A stretch of 64,000 nt of DNA from Serratia liquefaciens ATCC 27592 (GTDB taxonomy: Bacteria > Pseudomonadota > Gammaproteobacteria > Enterobacterales > Enterobacteriaceae): the NCBI RefSeq assembly GCF_000422085.1, contig NC_021741.1:3224001-3288000 (forward strand). Reading direction: 5' to 3'. Position 1 is the stretch's first letter, and the number at the start of each line of letters is the position of its first letter. The notes under the pieces are model-generated. The model made no database searches, was not told the DNA's origin, and saw only the letters and a program-made list of their open reading frames with translations. Shown here in pieces: positions 16,490 to 25,572 of this stretch. The translations under genes and the position numbers were made by a program.

Positions 16490-16601
16490 GTTTATTTCCT
16501 CATTCTCATCGGCCTGGGCCTGTCGGGGTGACGGCCTCTTGGCTGCCGTATCTGGCGGCAGCCAAAGATTGCCATAAAAAACCTATCCCCCGCCAGCGGG
16601 C

Positions 16602-17654
16602 TTAAGGAATAATCTTGCGACGACGGAATTCGTCAAACAGTGCGAACAGCATCGCTTCGGTGTCGACAAACTGATGAAAGCCAAAGCGTCGCGCCTTGCT
16701 GCCGTCGGCAAACATGTCGTAATCCCACGAGAAAACAAAGTCCGCGAAGCGCCAGCTCGCCACCGCGCGATAATCCGCTTCGGCCAGGCCATGCTGCTGC
16801 GCCAGCGCCTGCCACAACTCGCTTTTGTCTGCCATCACCGACGTCAGCGGCATAGGCAGCGGCGGCGCCACTTCCAGACCAAAGTAGCCGGCAATTTTCG
16901 GCCACATCTCACTCCAGCGAAACAGATCGCCATTGTTGATATTAAACGCCTGATTGGCCGCCGCCGGTTCCGTCGCAGCCCATAGCGTGGCGCGCGCCAG
17001 CAGACCCGCATCGGTCATTTCCAGCAGGCTGTGATAGGCCCCCGCTTTGCCGGGGAATCGCAGCGGCAACCCCAGAGACTTGCTGATGGAGGCATAGACC
17101 GCGATAGTCAGGGCCAGATTCATCGGATTGCCGAGCGAGAAGCCCCCCACCACGCTGGGCCGGATCGCGCTCCAGCGCCAATTTTTGCCCTGCTGACGCC
17201 GTTCAAGATAGCTCTGCTGCTCAAGATTAAACTCCGGCGGCATGTGCCCGGCATCGCTTTCCCGCGCCGGCGTCTTGAACGGCCCCAGATGCGCGCCGTA
17301 AACTTTATAGCCCTGCATCAGGCTGATGTGCTCCAACCCATGCGCTACCGGCTCCAGCGCCTCCACCACATTGGCCAACATCGCCAGATTCGGTGCAACC
17401 AGCCCCGCCCAGTCCGGCGCATCCTGGTAGGCAGCATAGAAAATATGGCTGACCTCGGTTAGCGGGCGCAAGGCATTGCGCGTCGCCTGAGCATCCAACA
17501 GATCGACCGCCACATAGCGCACTTGCGGCCGGTCGACGCCCCCGCGTCGTGACAGGCCAACCACCTGCCAACCTTGCCGTTCCAGTTCTTCAATCAGCTT
17601 GCCGCCAATCACGCCGTTAGCCCCGACTACCAACGCCAGTTTTTCATTTTGCAT
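16602..17654 (-). CDS. SDR oxidoreductase of the PRISE (5-beta-reductase/iridoid-synthase-like) type
   Basis: 350 aa extended/atypical SDR. The NADP-binding motif is GANGVIGG (residues 11-18). Features shared with plant progesterone 5-beta-reductase are QGYKVYGAHLGPFKTPA (family Lys position), WSAIRPSVVGGFSLGNPMN and NINNGDLFRWSEMWPKIA. PRISE enzymes reduce activated enones. Divergent from a LysR gene across a 113-bp gap containing a perfect palindrome, so likely under its control. Substrate unknown; possibly enone detoxification. Confidence 0.85.
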   Translation of the reverse strand: MQNEKLALVVGANGVIGGKLIEELERQGWQVVGLSRRGGVDRPQVRYVAVDLLDAQATRNALRPLTEVSHIFYAAYQDAPDWAGLVAPNLAMLANVVEALEPVAHGLEHISLMQGYKVYGAHLGPFKTPARESDAGHMPPEFNLEQQSYLERRQQGKNWRWSAIRPSVVGGFSLGNPMNLALTIAVYASISKSLGLPLRFPGKAGAYHSLLEMTDAGLLARATLWAATEPAAANQAFNINNGDLFRWSEMWPKIAGYFGLEVAPPLPMPLTSVMADKSELWQALAQQHGLAEADYRAVASWRFADFVFSWDYDMFADGSKARRFGFHQFVDTEAMLFALFDEFRRRKIIP

Positions 17655-17723
17655 AGGTCACCCTGCTCGCTTTTGTTTGAGGCCCTCACTGTGAGTGATT
17701 AGCAAAGCTTGCGGTAGAGGCGT

Positions 17724-17738
17724 AGTGTTACTAACACT
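17724..17738. promoter_or_regulatory. Perfect palindrome in LysR/SDR divergent promoter
   Basis: AGTGTTA-C-TAACACT, 15 bp, followed by TTATAAGTAAAACCTATAA. A central palindrome in a LysR divergent gap is typical of a LysR recognition site. Confidence 0.6.
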
Positions 17739-17767
17739 TATAAGTAAAACCTATAACTGGAGCGCTG

Positions 17768-18700
17768 ATGGACAAGCTGAACGCCATGAAGACTTTCATG
17801 CGGGTCGCGGAACTGGGCAGCCTCTCGGCAGCCGCCCGCGATTTGGGCCTGACGCAGCCGGCGGTCAGCCAGCAGATTACCGGTCTGGAACAACAACTGG
17901 GCGTGCAGTTGCTGTTTCGCAGCACCCGCTCCGTCACGCTGACCGACGCTGGCGGCGGCTATTATCGACAAATCAAACCGATTCTGGCGGCGGTGAGTGA
18001 AGCAGAGGAAGCGCTGCACGGCATGCAGCTGCGCCTGCAGGGCCCCTTGCGCATCCATGCCCCAACCGGCTTCGGTCAACAGCACCTGACGCCGCTGGCG
18101 ATAGCTTTTCAGCAACAGCATCCGGAATTGAATATCGAACTGTTGCTCGACGATCGCCGGGCTGACGTGATCGGTGAAGGTATCGACGTGGCAATCCGCG
18201 TTGGCGAAATAAATACGCCGGGCACGGTGGCGCGCCGGCTGGGGGAATTACAGCGTATTTTAGTGGCTTCCCCGGCCTATCTGGCAGCGCAGGGCGAGCC
18301 GCAAACTCCCGCAGAGCTGGCGAGACATCCGCATATCCGCTATAGCGGCTTGAGTGACGGCGATGCGCTGACCTTAATTGGCCCTCAGGGTGCCGAGGTA
18401 GTGAACCTGCGCCCGGTCTTTCGCGCCAACAATACGTTTTCGCTGCTGGCGGCCATCGAATCAGGATTGGGTATTGGCGGAGCACAGCGCCCGCTGATTG
18501 GTCGGCAACTGGCCAACGGCAGCCTGGTACCGGTGTTAACGGCCTGGCATTATCCGCCGATGGCGCTGCATGCGGTTTACCCCGCAGCGCGGTTTATTCC
18601 CGGTAAAGTCCGGGCCTGGGTAGATTATTTGCTGGCGGCGTTGGGGAGTATTGAGGGAATTAGGGTGAACAAAGCCCCCGACAAGGTGCCAGGGGCATAA
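17768..18700 (+). CDS. LysR-family transcriptional regulator
   Basis: 310 aa. HTH in residues about 5-62 (RVAELGSLSAAARDLGLTQPAVSQQI) and an effector-binding domain of the CrgA/DsdC-like kind (LRIHAPTGFGQQHLTPL, DVIGEGIDVAIRVGE). Divergent from the PRISE-type reductase, which is the natural target. Its end is 4 bp from the yidB-like stop (convergent). Confidence 0.92.
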   Translation: MDKLNAMKTFMRVAELGSLSAAARDLGLTQPAVSQQITGLEQQLGVQLLFRSTRSVTLTDAGGGYYRQIKPILAAVSEAEEALHGMQLRLQGPLRIHAPTGFGQQHLTPLAIAFQQQHPELNIELLLDDRRADVIGEGIDVAIRVGEINTPGTVARRLGELQRILVASPAYLAAQGEPQTPAELARHPHIRYSGLSDGDALTLIGPQGAEVVNLRPVFRANNTFSLLAAIESGLGIGGAQRPLIGRQLANGSLVPVLTAWHYPPMALHAVYPAARFIPGKVRAWVDYLLAALGSIEGIRVNKAPDKVPGA

Positions 18701-18703
18701 AGA

Positions 18704-19090
18704 TTATTTGAACAGTTTACCGACCATGTCGCCCAGTTCGTTGCTGTTCGACTGCACTTCGCCATTTGGCGAGGCCGCGTCAGCGACCGTTGGCAGGAAC
18801 TGTGCAATGGTGGCTGAAGCCTGAGCCGGATCGATCCCCAGCTTTTCCGCCAGTTGGTTGATGGCATCGCTGCCCAGCGCTTGCTGCACGTGATCGCCGC
18901 TAATCTGCTGGTTTTCACCGTTGCCCAGCCACGAGCCGACCACATCGCCGAATTGACCCTGGCGGAACTTGTCCAGAATCGCCTGCAGGCCACCCTGCTG
19001 CTCAACCCATTGCATAATGGCGACGTAATCAATGCCCTTACCGTTGGCACCGCCCAGAATGTTGCCCAATACGCTATCAAACAGACCCAT
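18704..19090 (-). CDS. YidB-like protein (DUF937)
   Basis: 128 aa, recognised by MGLFDSVLGNILGG, the repeated amphipathic helices (QQISGDHVQQALGSDAINQL) and the end FLPTVADAASPNGEVQ. YidB/DUF937 proteins are cytosolic, Gln/Asn-rich and of unknown function. A good ribosome site (GAAGGGGA) precedes the ATG. It is next to a GlsB/YeaQ gene on the same strand (92 bp), but a terminator lies between them. Confidence 0.9.
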   Translation of the reverse strand: MGLFDSVLGNILGGANGKGIDYVAIMQWVEQQGGLQAILDKFRQGQFGDVVGSWLGNGENQQISGDHVQQALGSDAINQLAEKLGIDPAQASATIAQFLPTVADAASPNGEVQSNSNELGDMVGKLFK

Positions 19091-19142
19091 GGTATTCCCC
19101 TTCCGATCGTCGGCTCTGCCGCTCGACCGCAGTGATTTAACG

Positions 19143-19165
19143 AAAAAGGGCCGCCGCAGCGACCC
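19143..19165 (-). terminator. Terminator of the GlsB-type gene
   Basis: On the minus strand GGGTCGC-loop-GCGGCCC (one G-U pair) followed by five Ts, 17 bp after the stop of the 82-aa gene. Confidence 0.7.
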
Positions 19166-19182
19166 TGTTGATCAGCAACTGA

Positions 19183-19431
19183 TTAATTTCTGATCTTTCT
19201 GTAGACAAAAAGCACCACCAGGGCACCGATGACCGCGACAACAAAGCTGCCCAGGTTGAAGCCATCAACACGGCCCATACCGAAGAAGGTACTGATATAG
19301 CCGCCGACAACCGCACCGATGATCCCCAGAATAACGGTTACGATAAAGCCGCCGCCGTCTTTGCCCGGCATAATCCATTTAGCCAAGATACCGGCGATTA
19401 ACCCAAAAATGATCCAGGAAATGATGCCCAT
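19183..19431 (-). CDS. GlsB/YeaQ/YmgE family stress membrane protein
   Basis: 82 aa with three glycine-rich transmembrane helices (MGIISWIIFGLIAGILAKWI; IVTVILGIIGAVVGGYIS; LGSFVVAVIGALVVLFVYR). This is the transglycosylase-associated protein family, usually induced by RpoS-type stress. GGGAG lies 8 nt upstream of the ATG. Confidence 0.93.
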   Translation of the reverse strand: MGIISWIIFGLIAGILAKWIMPGKDGGGFIVTVILGIIGAVVGGYISTFFGMGRVDGFNLGSFVVAVIGALVVLFVYRKIRN

Positions 19432-19736
19432 TTTTACTCTCCCTATTACTTTTTGCCCAAAGAAACTCTGTTTTCAGGCCCGCGTCGGCGCCTGATCCAA
19501 CCCTGACGATACTTTCACAACCACAATCCTGTTGCCCTGTGCTGACCGTTAACGGCAGCGCGATGCAGGGTGAATCTTGATAAACACGCATATTCACACT
19601 GTTACTATAGACAAATATCAGCAGTTTACCCATTTCCGTGTGTCTGAATTTAGCTGTGCAAAAATCAACCGCATTCATCAAACTGTCATTACTCCGCGCT
19701 ATAACAACAGGTGAATATTGCTGCAGGGGACAGACC

Positions 19737-19826
19737 ATGACCAACACACCGTTTCTGCTGATACTGGCTGCAATCTATGCGCTGGCCGCCGCCTGGGACG
19801 GTTCTGCCGCCTTGTTGTTCCAGTGA
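19737..19826 (+). CDS. 29-aa hydrophobic peptide
   Basis: Opens MTNTPFLLILAAIYALAAAW and ends FQ. One likely membrane helix broken by an acidic D-G. GGGGA is 6 nt before the ATG and the ORF sits alone in a 520-bp gap between two leftward transcription units. Plausible small protein; no relative recognised. Confidence 0.45.
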   Translation: MTNTPFLLILAAIYALAAAWDGSAALLFQ

Positions 19827-19954
19827 TGTTACACGCGCTTTGTCACTTTTCGAGTGGTTTTAAATGTGTCTTGTTTTGTCTGCAAATTTAATCAGTTGAA
19901 AAATAATGACAAATAGCGAGCCGTTTGGATAAAAATCCCATTGGCTACCGGGCC

Positions 19955-20857
19955 TCAATTTTCGCAAAAGGGCTTGATAAGGTGGCTGAACCACTCGGCA
20001 AAGGCGGTTAAACGCGCCGAACGTTGGCGGCGGTGAGGATAAAGCAAGGCAATGCCCATTGCCGGTGGCCGGGCCTGCGGCAAAACCTCACATAAGCTCC
20101 CGTCCTCCAGGTAGTGCTGAACATCAAAGCGCGGTATCTGAATCATCCCCAACCCTGCCAGACAGCACCCAATATAATTTTCCGCATTGTTTACCGTGAC
20201 CCGGCTACGCAAGATTTTTTCCATGTGCTGATCGCCCCGCTGCCAAACCCAGGTATCTGCCCCGGCCAAAGTCGGCTGCGCGTAGCCTACCCCCCAATGC
20301 CCCGCCAACTGCTCGGGATGCTCCGGCGTGCCGTAACGTTGCAAATAGTCCGGGCTGGCGCAGTTGATCATGCTTAATCGCCCCAGCGGCTGGCTGACCA
20401 GGCTACTGTCGCTGAGACTGCCGACGCGCACCACGCAGTCGATCCCTTCCTGGATCAAATCGATCGAACGGTCGCTGGCGCTGAGAAACAGTTGAATGTC
20501 GGGGTACTGCACAAAAAAGTCCGGCAGCGCAGGCACTATCATTCGCCGGGCTATACGACTGGGCACATCGACCGTCAAACGACCGTCGATCGGGCCGTTT
20601 TGCCGATGAAACAGGCCTTCCAGTGTTTGAACGTCGAACAACAGGCTGCGCGCTTTTTCGAGCAACAGCTCACCGTCGCTGGTCAATTGCACCCGGCGAG
20701 TGGTGCGGTGAAACAGGCGGGCACCCATTTCGTGTTCCAGTTGTTGTATCGCCGCCGAAACCGTGGTTTTTGGCATCAACAGGATTTGCGAAGCGCGGAT
20801 GAAACTGCCCACCTCAGCAACCTGGATAAAAACCCGTAATCTCCCTATTTTATCCAC
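19955..20857 (-). CDS. LysR-family transcriptional regulator
   Basis: 300 aa from a GTG start at 20857 (DKIGRLRVFIQVAEVGSFIR follows). The frame is open to 20962, but that start would overlap the upstream SDR gene and add residues not seen in the family. Typical HTH plus effector domain (GRLTVDVPSRIARRMIVPALP, DCVVRVGSLSDSSLV) of the CrgA-like subgroup. Unlike the other LysR genes here it is co-oriented with its partner SDR gene, 53 bp downstream of it, with a hairpin between. Confidence 0.88.
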   Translation of the reverse strand: MDKIGRLRVFIQVAEVGSFIRASQILLMPKTTVSAAIQQLEHEMGARLFHRTTRRVQLTSDGELLLEKARSLLFDVQTLEGLFHRQNGPIDGRLTVDVPSRIARRMIVPALPDFFVQYPDIQLFLSASDRSIDLIQEGIDCVVRVGSLSDSSLVSQPLGRLSMINCASPDYLQRYGTPEHPEQLAGHWGVGYAQPTLAGADTWVWQRGDQHMEKILRSRVTVNNAENYIGCCLAGLGMIQIPRFDVQHYLEDGSLCEVLPQARPPAMGIALLYPHRRQRSARLTAFAEWFSHLIKPFCEN

Positions 20858-20880
20858 CGGTTGTGCGTCCTGATTAACAG

Positions 20881-20900
20881 GCTGCGGCCCGGGCCGCAGC
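20881..20900 (-). terminator. GC-rich hairpin between SDR and LysR genes
   Basis: Perfect palindrome GCTGCGGCCC/GGGCCGCAGC with no strong U-tract after it. Could act as a partial terminator or mRNA-processing site setting the SDR:LysR ratio. Confidence 0.45.
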
Positions 20901-20910
20901 AGAATTAAGG

Positions 20911-21684
20911 TTAACGGGTAGTATAGCCACCGTTGGCGAACAGCGTCTGCCCGGTGATCCACCAGCCGTCAGTGACCAAAAATTTAACGATCGGCGCAAT
21001 GTCCTCGATATCGGTCAGACCGGTTTTCGAGAACTTGCTCAGCGCGGCGGCACTGCTGTGGTACGCCACCGCCTCCTTGCTTTCCTGGCCATAGAAGAAC
21101 GGCGTATCCATTGGTCCCGGACCAATGGCGTTCACGCTGATGCCGCGTTCGCCAAACTCCTTGGAAGCCGCGCGGGTAAAGTGCTCCACCGGCGCCTTGC
21201 TGCCCGGATAGACCGCATAAAACGGCGTATAGGCCGCCAACAGCGAGCTGACAATGGTCACAATTCGGCCGTTATCGGCCAAATGTTTACCGGCCTGCTG
21301 GATAAAGAAAAATGCCGCTTTGGCATTGATGTCGAAACTGCTGTCGTAATCGGCTTCGGTCACTTCGGCAATCGGTTTTTTAATCACCAGACCGGCGGTA
21401 TTGATGGCAATGTCCACCTTGCCAAACGCCTTGACGGCCTCCTTAAACAGCAGCGCCACGTTAGCCGGCTGGGTGAGATCGCCCTGCACCGCAATCGCCT
21501 CGGCACCTGCCGCCTTAACCGCCTGCAACGTTTCCTCCGCGGCAGCACGAGTGGCGTCGCTGTTGTAGTGCACCACCACGGCCGCCGCGCCGTTGGCGGC
21601 CAAATCACGCGCCACCAGGCCACCCAGGTTCTTGGCGCCGCCGGCGATCAACACCACTTTTCCATTTAAAGATTGCTTGCTCAT
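20911..21684 (-). CDS. Short-chain dehydrogenase/reductase (classical SDR)
   Basis: 257 aa. Cofactor motif GGAKNLGG (residues 15-22), INTAG after strand 4, catalytic Ser at IVSSLL and a YPGSK in the YxxxK position. The Gly-motif lacks the usual Thr-Gly start, as in FabG-like SDRs. Substrate unknown. The start at 21684 is followed by MSKQSLNGKVVLIAGG. Likely regulated with the LysR gene that follows it. Confidence 0.9.
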   Translation of the reverse strand: MSKQSLNGKVVLIAGGAKNLGGLVARDLAANGAAAVVVHYNSDATRAAAEETLQAVKAAGAEAIAVQGDLTQPANVALLFKEAVKAFGKVDIAINTAGLVIKKPIAEVTEADYDSSFDINAKAAFFFIQQAGKHLADNGRIVTIVSSLLAAYTPFYAVYPGSKAPVEHFTRAASKEFGERGISVNAIGPGPMDTPFFYGQESKEAVAYHSSAAALSKFSKTGLTDIEDIAPIVKFLVTDGWWITGQTLFANGGYTTR

Positions 21685-21951
21685 TACAGTGACTCCGTTA
21701 GTGAAGGTTGCAACGAGTATAGAAACTGCGACCGCTCAGATAATCTGTCCAAATTGGGATGAACCATCCCGCTTTTTCGGTCAATAGCAACGATCAGGCC
21801 GTTAATTTCCACAGCGTGATCGCCCGCCGGGCATTCGGCGTAAATCGCACTACACTTGTAAGTTCCCGGCAGCAATAGTCACAACCAGAAACTATTGTCC
21901 CTCGCCCGTGGGATGCAAAACGCCTGACGGGCCACAACAGAGGTCAATGTC

Positions 21952-22368
21952 ATGTTGATTCAACCCTATCTTTTTTTTAACGGTAACTGTGAACAGGCGA
22001 TCAACTTCTACCAGCAGCAGCTGGGCGCCAGAATCGAAATGATTATGCGCTACAAAGATATGCCCGAGGAGGCCAAGCAAGGCGGTCCTCAGGACGTCAA
22101 TCCAGAGTCCATCATGCATGCCCGTTTACTGATTGGCGAAACGGCGCTGATGGCCTCCGATGGGTGTCCGCAGGACGGCGGCGAAGCTTCGCATAAAGGA
22201 TTTGCCCTGTCGCTGGATCCGAGCGACGTGGAGCAAGGCCGAGCATTATTCGAGAAGCTGGCGCAGGGCGGCCAGGTCACCATGCCATACCAGGCCACCT
22301 TCTGGGCCAAGGGTTTTGGCATGCTGACCGACCAGTTCGGGGTCAATTGGATGATTAACGTTGAATAA
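21952..22368 (+). CDS. VOC-family protein, PhnB-like
   Basis: 138 aa glyoxalase-fold protein. Starts MLIQPYLFFNGNCEQAINFY, with the PhnB-like ARLLIGETALMASDG and ends WAKGFGMLTDQFGVNWMINV. PhnB-like members have no agreed enzymatic activity. Stand-alone gene with GAGG 9 nt upstream. Confidence 0.9.
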   Translation: MLIQPYLFFNGNCEQAINFYQQQLGARIEMIMRYKDMPEEAKQGGPQDVNPESIMHARLLIGETALMASDGCPQDGGEASHKGFALSLDPSDVEQGRALFEKLAQGGQVTMPYQATFWAKGFGMLTDQFGVNWMINVE

Positions 22369-22422
22369 CCCGTCATCCCGCCAGGGTGTCCGCCACCGAC
22401 AGCGGATACCCTGGTGCCAAGA

Positions 22423-22617
22423 TCAACGGTAGTGATACCAGTCATAAGCCGCCATCGCGAACAGCACAAACAGCACCGTCAACAGCACCAGTCCCAAACG
22501 CCAATAGGGCGATTTACGCTGCCGCCAGGCAAAAATCATCATTAGCGCCAGCACACCCAAGGTCAGCGGGTAATAAACCACCAGCGTCAGCAAAGTAATA
22601 ATGATGTAGTCAGACAT
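22423..22617 (-). CDS. 64-aa two-helix membrane protein
   Basis: Starts MSDYIIITLLTLVVYYPLTL and ends MAAYDWYHYR. Two transmembrane helices with a basic loop (WRQRKSPYWR). The start at 22617 has AGGG about 9 nt upstream; longer readings of the frame (to 22797) overlap the diguanylate cyclase promoter and start. Function unknown. Confidence 0.7.
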   Translation of the reverse strand: MSDYIIITLLTLVVYYPLTLGVLALMMIFAWRQRKSPYWRLGLVLLTVLFVLFAMAAYDWYHYR

Positions 22618-22782
22618 ATGCGTGAACCCTGTATTTTCTATGCCGGTTTTGCGGCGAATTGTAACACTCCGCTTGAGTGGCTCATGCATTTTTGATGTTA
22701 AGGGAGTAGTGGTCGGCGTGATTAACGAATAAGATGTAAGATTGTTCTTAACACGATTTAAAGACTTTATAACAAGGGTGAC

Positions 22783-24333
22783 ATGACACAGCAGCAACCG
22801 CAGGATGCCGAACGGCCACGCAACGGTAAAAATTCCCCGTTACTTTTTCAGGCCGGCGTATTTGTCGTCATCGTTGCCGTCACGCTGATTCTGTTTAACG
22901 GCTGGCAGATTTGGAATGCGCACCAGCGCGACTTGCAAAGTGCCGAAAATGAATCGGCCAACCTGGCCCGCTCTCTGGCACAGCATGCCGATGACACCTT
23001 TATGCAGACCGACACTACGCTGTCCGATCTGACCGAACGCATTCAGACCGACGGCCTGGGCCAACCGCAACAGCTGCGACTACAGAAAGTGATGCAAACT
23101 CAGGTTGGCAACCTGCCCCAGTTGCATGGCCTGTTTGTTTACGATGCTCAGGGGAACTGGATCGTCACCTCATCGGGCCGGTTCATACAAAATGCCAACA
23201 ATGCCGATCGTGAGTATTTCAAATTCCACCTGAGCCACAACAGCAACGCGATATTTATCGGCAAAGTGGTACGCAGCCGCTCTACCGGTGATTTAATCAT
23301 TCCGGTCTCACGCCGGATCAACAACCCGGACGGCAGCTTTAATGGGGTGGTACTGGCCACGCTGTATGTCGATTATTTCCGCCAATTTTACGACACCTTC
23401 GCATTGAACAGTGACGCCTCGCTCAACCTGCTATTGGCGGACGGCACCATTCTCTACCGCCGCCCCTACTCCATTGCCGCGATTGGCAAAAATATTTCGG
23501 AAGGCGTGTTGTTCCGCGAAATTCTACCCCACTCTGAGTTCGGCAATGCCACCATCACTTCGCGGTACGACAAGGTGGAACGGATCTACGGTTATTCGCG
23601 GGTTAATCGCTATCCGCTGGTGATAGCTGCCGGACTGTCGAAGGAAGATGCGCTGTCCGACTGGCGTAATGATACCGGCGTGTTTGCCCTGGGTGGCGCG
23701 ACACTGTTAATCATTTTACTGGCGATGGGTCTGGTACTGATGCGCCAGATTAACCACAGCGTACGCACCGAAGCTGAACTGATGCGCACCCGCGATCAGC
23801 TCACTACCATCAACCGAACGTTGGAAGAGTTGGCGTTGCTGGACGGGTTAACCGGCCTGGCCAACCGCCGTCAGTTTGATATCGCCATGAAGAACGAACT
23901 GATGCGCGCTTCGCGCAATTACCGCAGCGTGGCGTTGCTGATGCTGGATATCGACTGTTTCAAACAATATAACGACATCTACGGTCACGTAGCCGGCGAT
24001 CAGTGTCTGCAACAGATTGGACAAACGTTGAAAGGGCTGGCGTGCCGCAGCAACGATATTATGGCCCGATATGGCGGTGAGGAAATGGCCATTATTCTGC
24101 CGGATACCGACACTCAGGGCGCACTGATTTTCGCCGAACGGGTGATTGAATCGGTGCGTGAGCTGAAAATACCGCATACGGGCAACCCTCACGGTATTGT
24201 CACCATCAGTATTGGCATATTCGCCAAAGTGCCGCATATGTATAACGACACGCCAATTGGCTTTATTAATCAGGCCGACAGCGCCCTGTATCAAGCCAAA
24301 GCACAAGGGAAAAACCGCATTTATCCCGCCTGA
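22783..24333 (+). CDS. Membrane diguanylate cyclase with dCache-type sensor
   Basis: 516 aa. Makes c-di-GMP. TM1 at about residues 25-45, a periplasmic double-Cache-like sensor (about 50-295; FVYDAQGNWIVTSSGRF, ADREYFKFH, VSRRINNPDGSF), TM2 about 305-325, then a GGDEF domain. The active motif is GGEEM (431-435), and an inhibitory I-site RSND lies at 422-425, so product feedback is expected. No EAL domain. The sensor type often binds small organic ligands. Monocistronic, with a terminator. Confidence 0.95.
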   Translation: MTQQQPQDAERPRNGKNSPLLFQAGVFVVIVAVTLILFNGWQIWNAHQRDLQSAENESANLARSLAQHADDTFMQTDTTLSDLTERIQTDGLGQPQQLRLQKVMQTQVGNLPQLHGLFVYDAQGNWIVTSSGRFIQNANNADREYFKFHLSHNSNAIFIGKVVRSRSTGDLIIPVSRRINNPDGSFNGVVLATLYVDYFRQFYDTFALNSDASLNLLLADGTILYRRPYSIAAIGKNISEGVLFREILPHSEFGNATITSRYDKVERIYGYSRVNRYPLVIAAGLSKEDALSDWRNDTGVFALGGATLLIILLAMGLVLMRQINHSVRTEAELMRTRDQLTTINRTLEELALLDGLTGLANRRQFDIAMKNELMRASRNYRSVALLMLDIDCFKQYNDIYGHVAGDQCLQQIGQTLKGLACRSNDIMARYGGEEMAIILPDTDTQGALIFAERVIESVRELKIPHTGNPHGIVTISIGIFAKVPHMYNDTPIGFINQADSALYQAKAQGKNRIYPA

Positions 24334-24339
24334 CCCATT

Positions 24340-24365
24340 GGGCCGCCTCCCCCCGGAGGCGGCCC
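24340..24365 (+). terminator. Terminator of the diguanylate cyclase gene
   Basis: Perfect 11-bp stem GGGCCGCCTCC / GGAGGCGGCCC with a CCCC loop, 7 bp after the stop; the T-tract is interrupted (TGAATTTGTTTT). Confidence 0.7.
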
Positions 24366-24511
24366 CTGAATTTGTTTTCTTCCGCTCGGAAAATCAAAAT
24401 CAACCCGCTGATCATAAAACTAAATTTAATTTAAATCGTTAATCTACTTTCGCTGATAAATTAATTAATAGCGATTAAATCTATTTTTATCCATTCGTGC
24501 CATTAGCGCGT

Positions 24512-24528
24512 CGTTTAATATCTGTTTA
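24512..24528 (+). promoter_or_regulatory. PhoP box upstream of kdoO
   Basis: CGTTTA-ATATC-TGTTTA: two GTTTA hexamers with the exact 5-bp spacing of the PhoP direct repeat. A -10-like TTTAAT follows 13 bp later (24542-24547), the spacing seen at PhoP-activated promoters. The rest of the 24366-24669 gap is AT-rich with no ORF. Confidence 0.6.
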
Positions 24529-24669
24529 CTTTTTGGCGCATTTTAATAGTGCTAGGATAATTCAATCCAGCTATTAGCATCAACTAGTTCAATTCAACAA
24601 TAATTCCCGCTGGTTATATATTCCTTTCAAATAAAAACAATCAAAACATCCCCTTCGCAAGGAGATATT

Positions 24670-25572
24670 ATGCGCATGGAAAACCTGACGCCGGAGCAGG
24701 CGTTAATAACGTTGCCACAGCAACAGTGGGATAGCGCCCCAGCGCCCTTTTCCCCCTCAGCCGTCGAAGCGCTCGAGCAAGGCAAGCTGGTATTTTTGCC
24801 CGAACTGGCGTTTCCCTTGTTGGCTGGTGAAATGGCGCTGCTGGATCCCGCGTTGGTCGATACAAAACGTAAAAACATCAGCTACTGGCCAGAAACGAGC
24901 AAATTATCCGGCGTGGCGATAGCCGCGCAGCAGCCACAGGTCGAGACGTTGCTGTCACGCTATTATCAAGCCTGCCTTCAACTGGTTGCCACTGTGCTGC
25001 CCCACTATCAACAAGCTTTGCATTCGCCGGTCAACACACTGCGCCTGCATCCGGTTGCGGCCTGGCGCAAGACCAGCTCATGGCGCAAGGATGATAGCCG
25101 GCTGCACGTCGATGCCTTCCCGTCGCGCCCGAACTATGGTGAGCGCATTTTGCGCATTTTCACCAACATCAACCCCAATGGTGAACTTCGCCAATGGCGC
25201 ATCGGCGAACCCTTTCCTCAACTGGCGCAACGCTTTATACCGCGCCTGGGCCGCTATTCACCGCTGAACAGCTGGCTGCAGCACAAGGTCGGCATCACCA
25301 AACGGCGCCGCAGTCATTACGACCACCTGATGCTGCAACTGCATGATGCCATGAAAGCCGACCAGCACTATCAGCAACAGGGCCCGCAGCTGGCGCTCGA
25401 CTTGCCGCCGGGCAGCAGTTGGATCTGTTTCTCCGATCAGACGCCACACGCGGCGATGGCGGGTCAGTTTATGCTGGAGCAAACTTTCCTGTTGCCCGTC
25501 ACCGCAATGAAGAATCCACAGCAATCACCGCTCAAGGTACTGGAAACCCTGCTACACCAGCCCTTGATCTAA
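24670..25572 (+). CDS. kdoO: Kdo hydroxylase (Fe(II)/2-oxoglutarate dioxygenase)
   Basis: 300 aa. Hydroxylates the outer Kdo sugar of Kdo2-lipid A at C3 to give Ko, changing the LPS core on the cytoplasmic face. The iron triad is visible: HVD (His146, Asp148) and His260 in QTPHAAMAGQF. Also typical are the RLHPVAAWRKTSSWRKDDSRLH-type region before the triad and YSPLNSWLQHKVGITKRRRS. AAGGAG lies 5 nt upstream of the ATG. The PhoP box upstream fits LPS remodelling. Its end overlaps by 4 bp with the convergent ATPase gene. Confidence 0.88.
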   Translation: MRMENLTPEQALITLPQQQWDSAPAPFSPSAVEALEQGKLVFLPELAFPLLAGEMALLDPALVDTKRKNISYWPETSKLSGVAIAAQQPQVETLLSRYYQACLQLVATVLPHYQQALHSPVNTLRLHPVAAWRKTSSWRKDDSRLHVDAFPSRPNYGERILRIFTNINPNGELRQWRIGEPFPQLAQRFIPRLGRYSPLNSWLQHKVGITKRRRSHYDHLMLQLHDAMKADQHYQQQGPQLALDLPPGSSWICFSDQTPHAAMAGQFMLEQTFLLPVTAMKNPQQSPLKVLETLLHQPLI

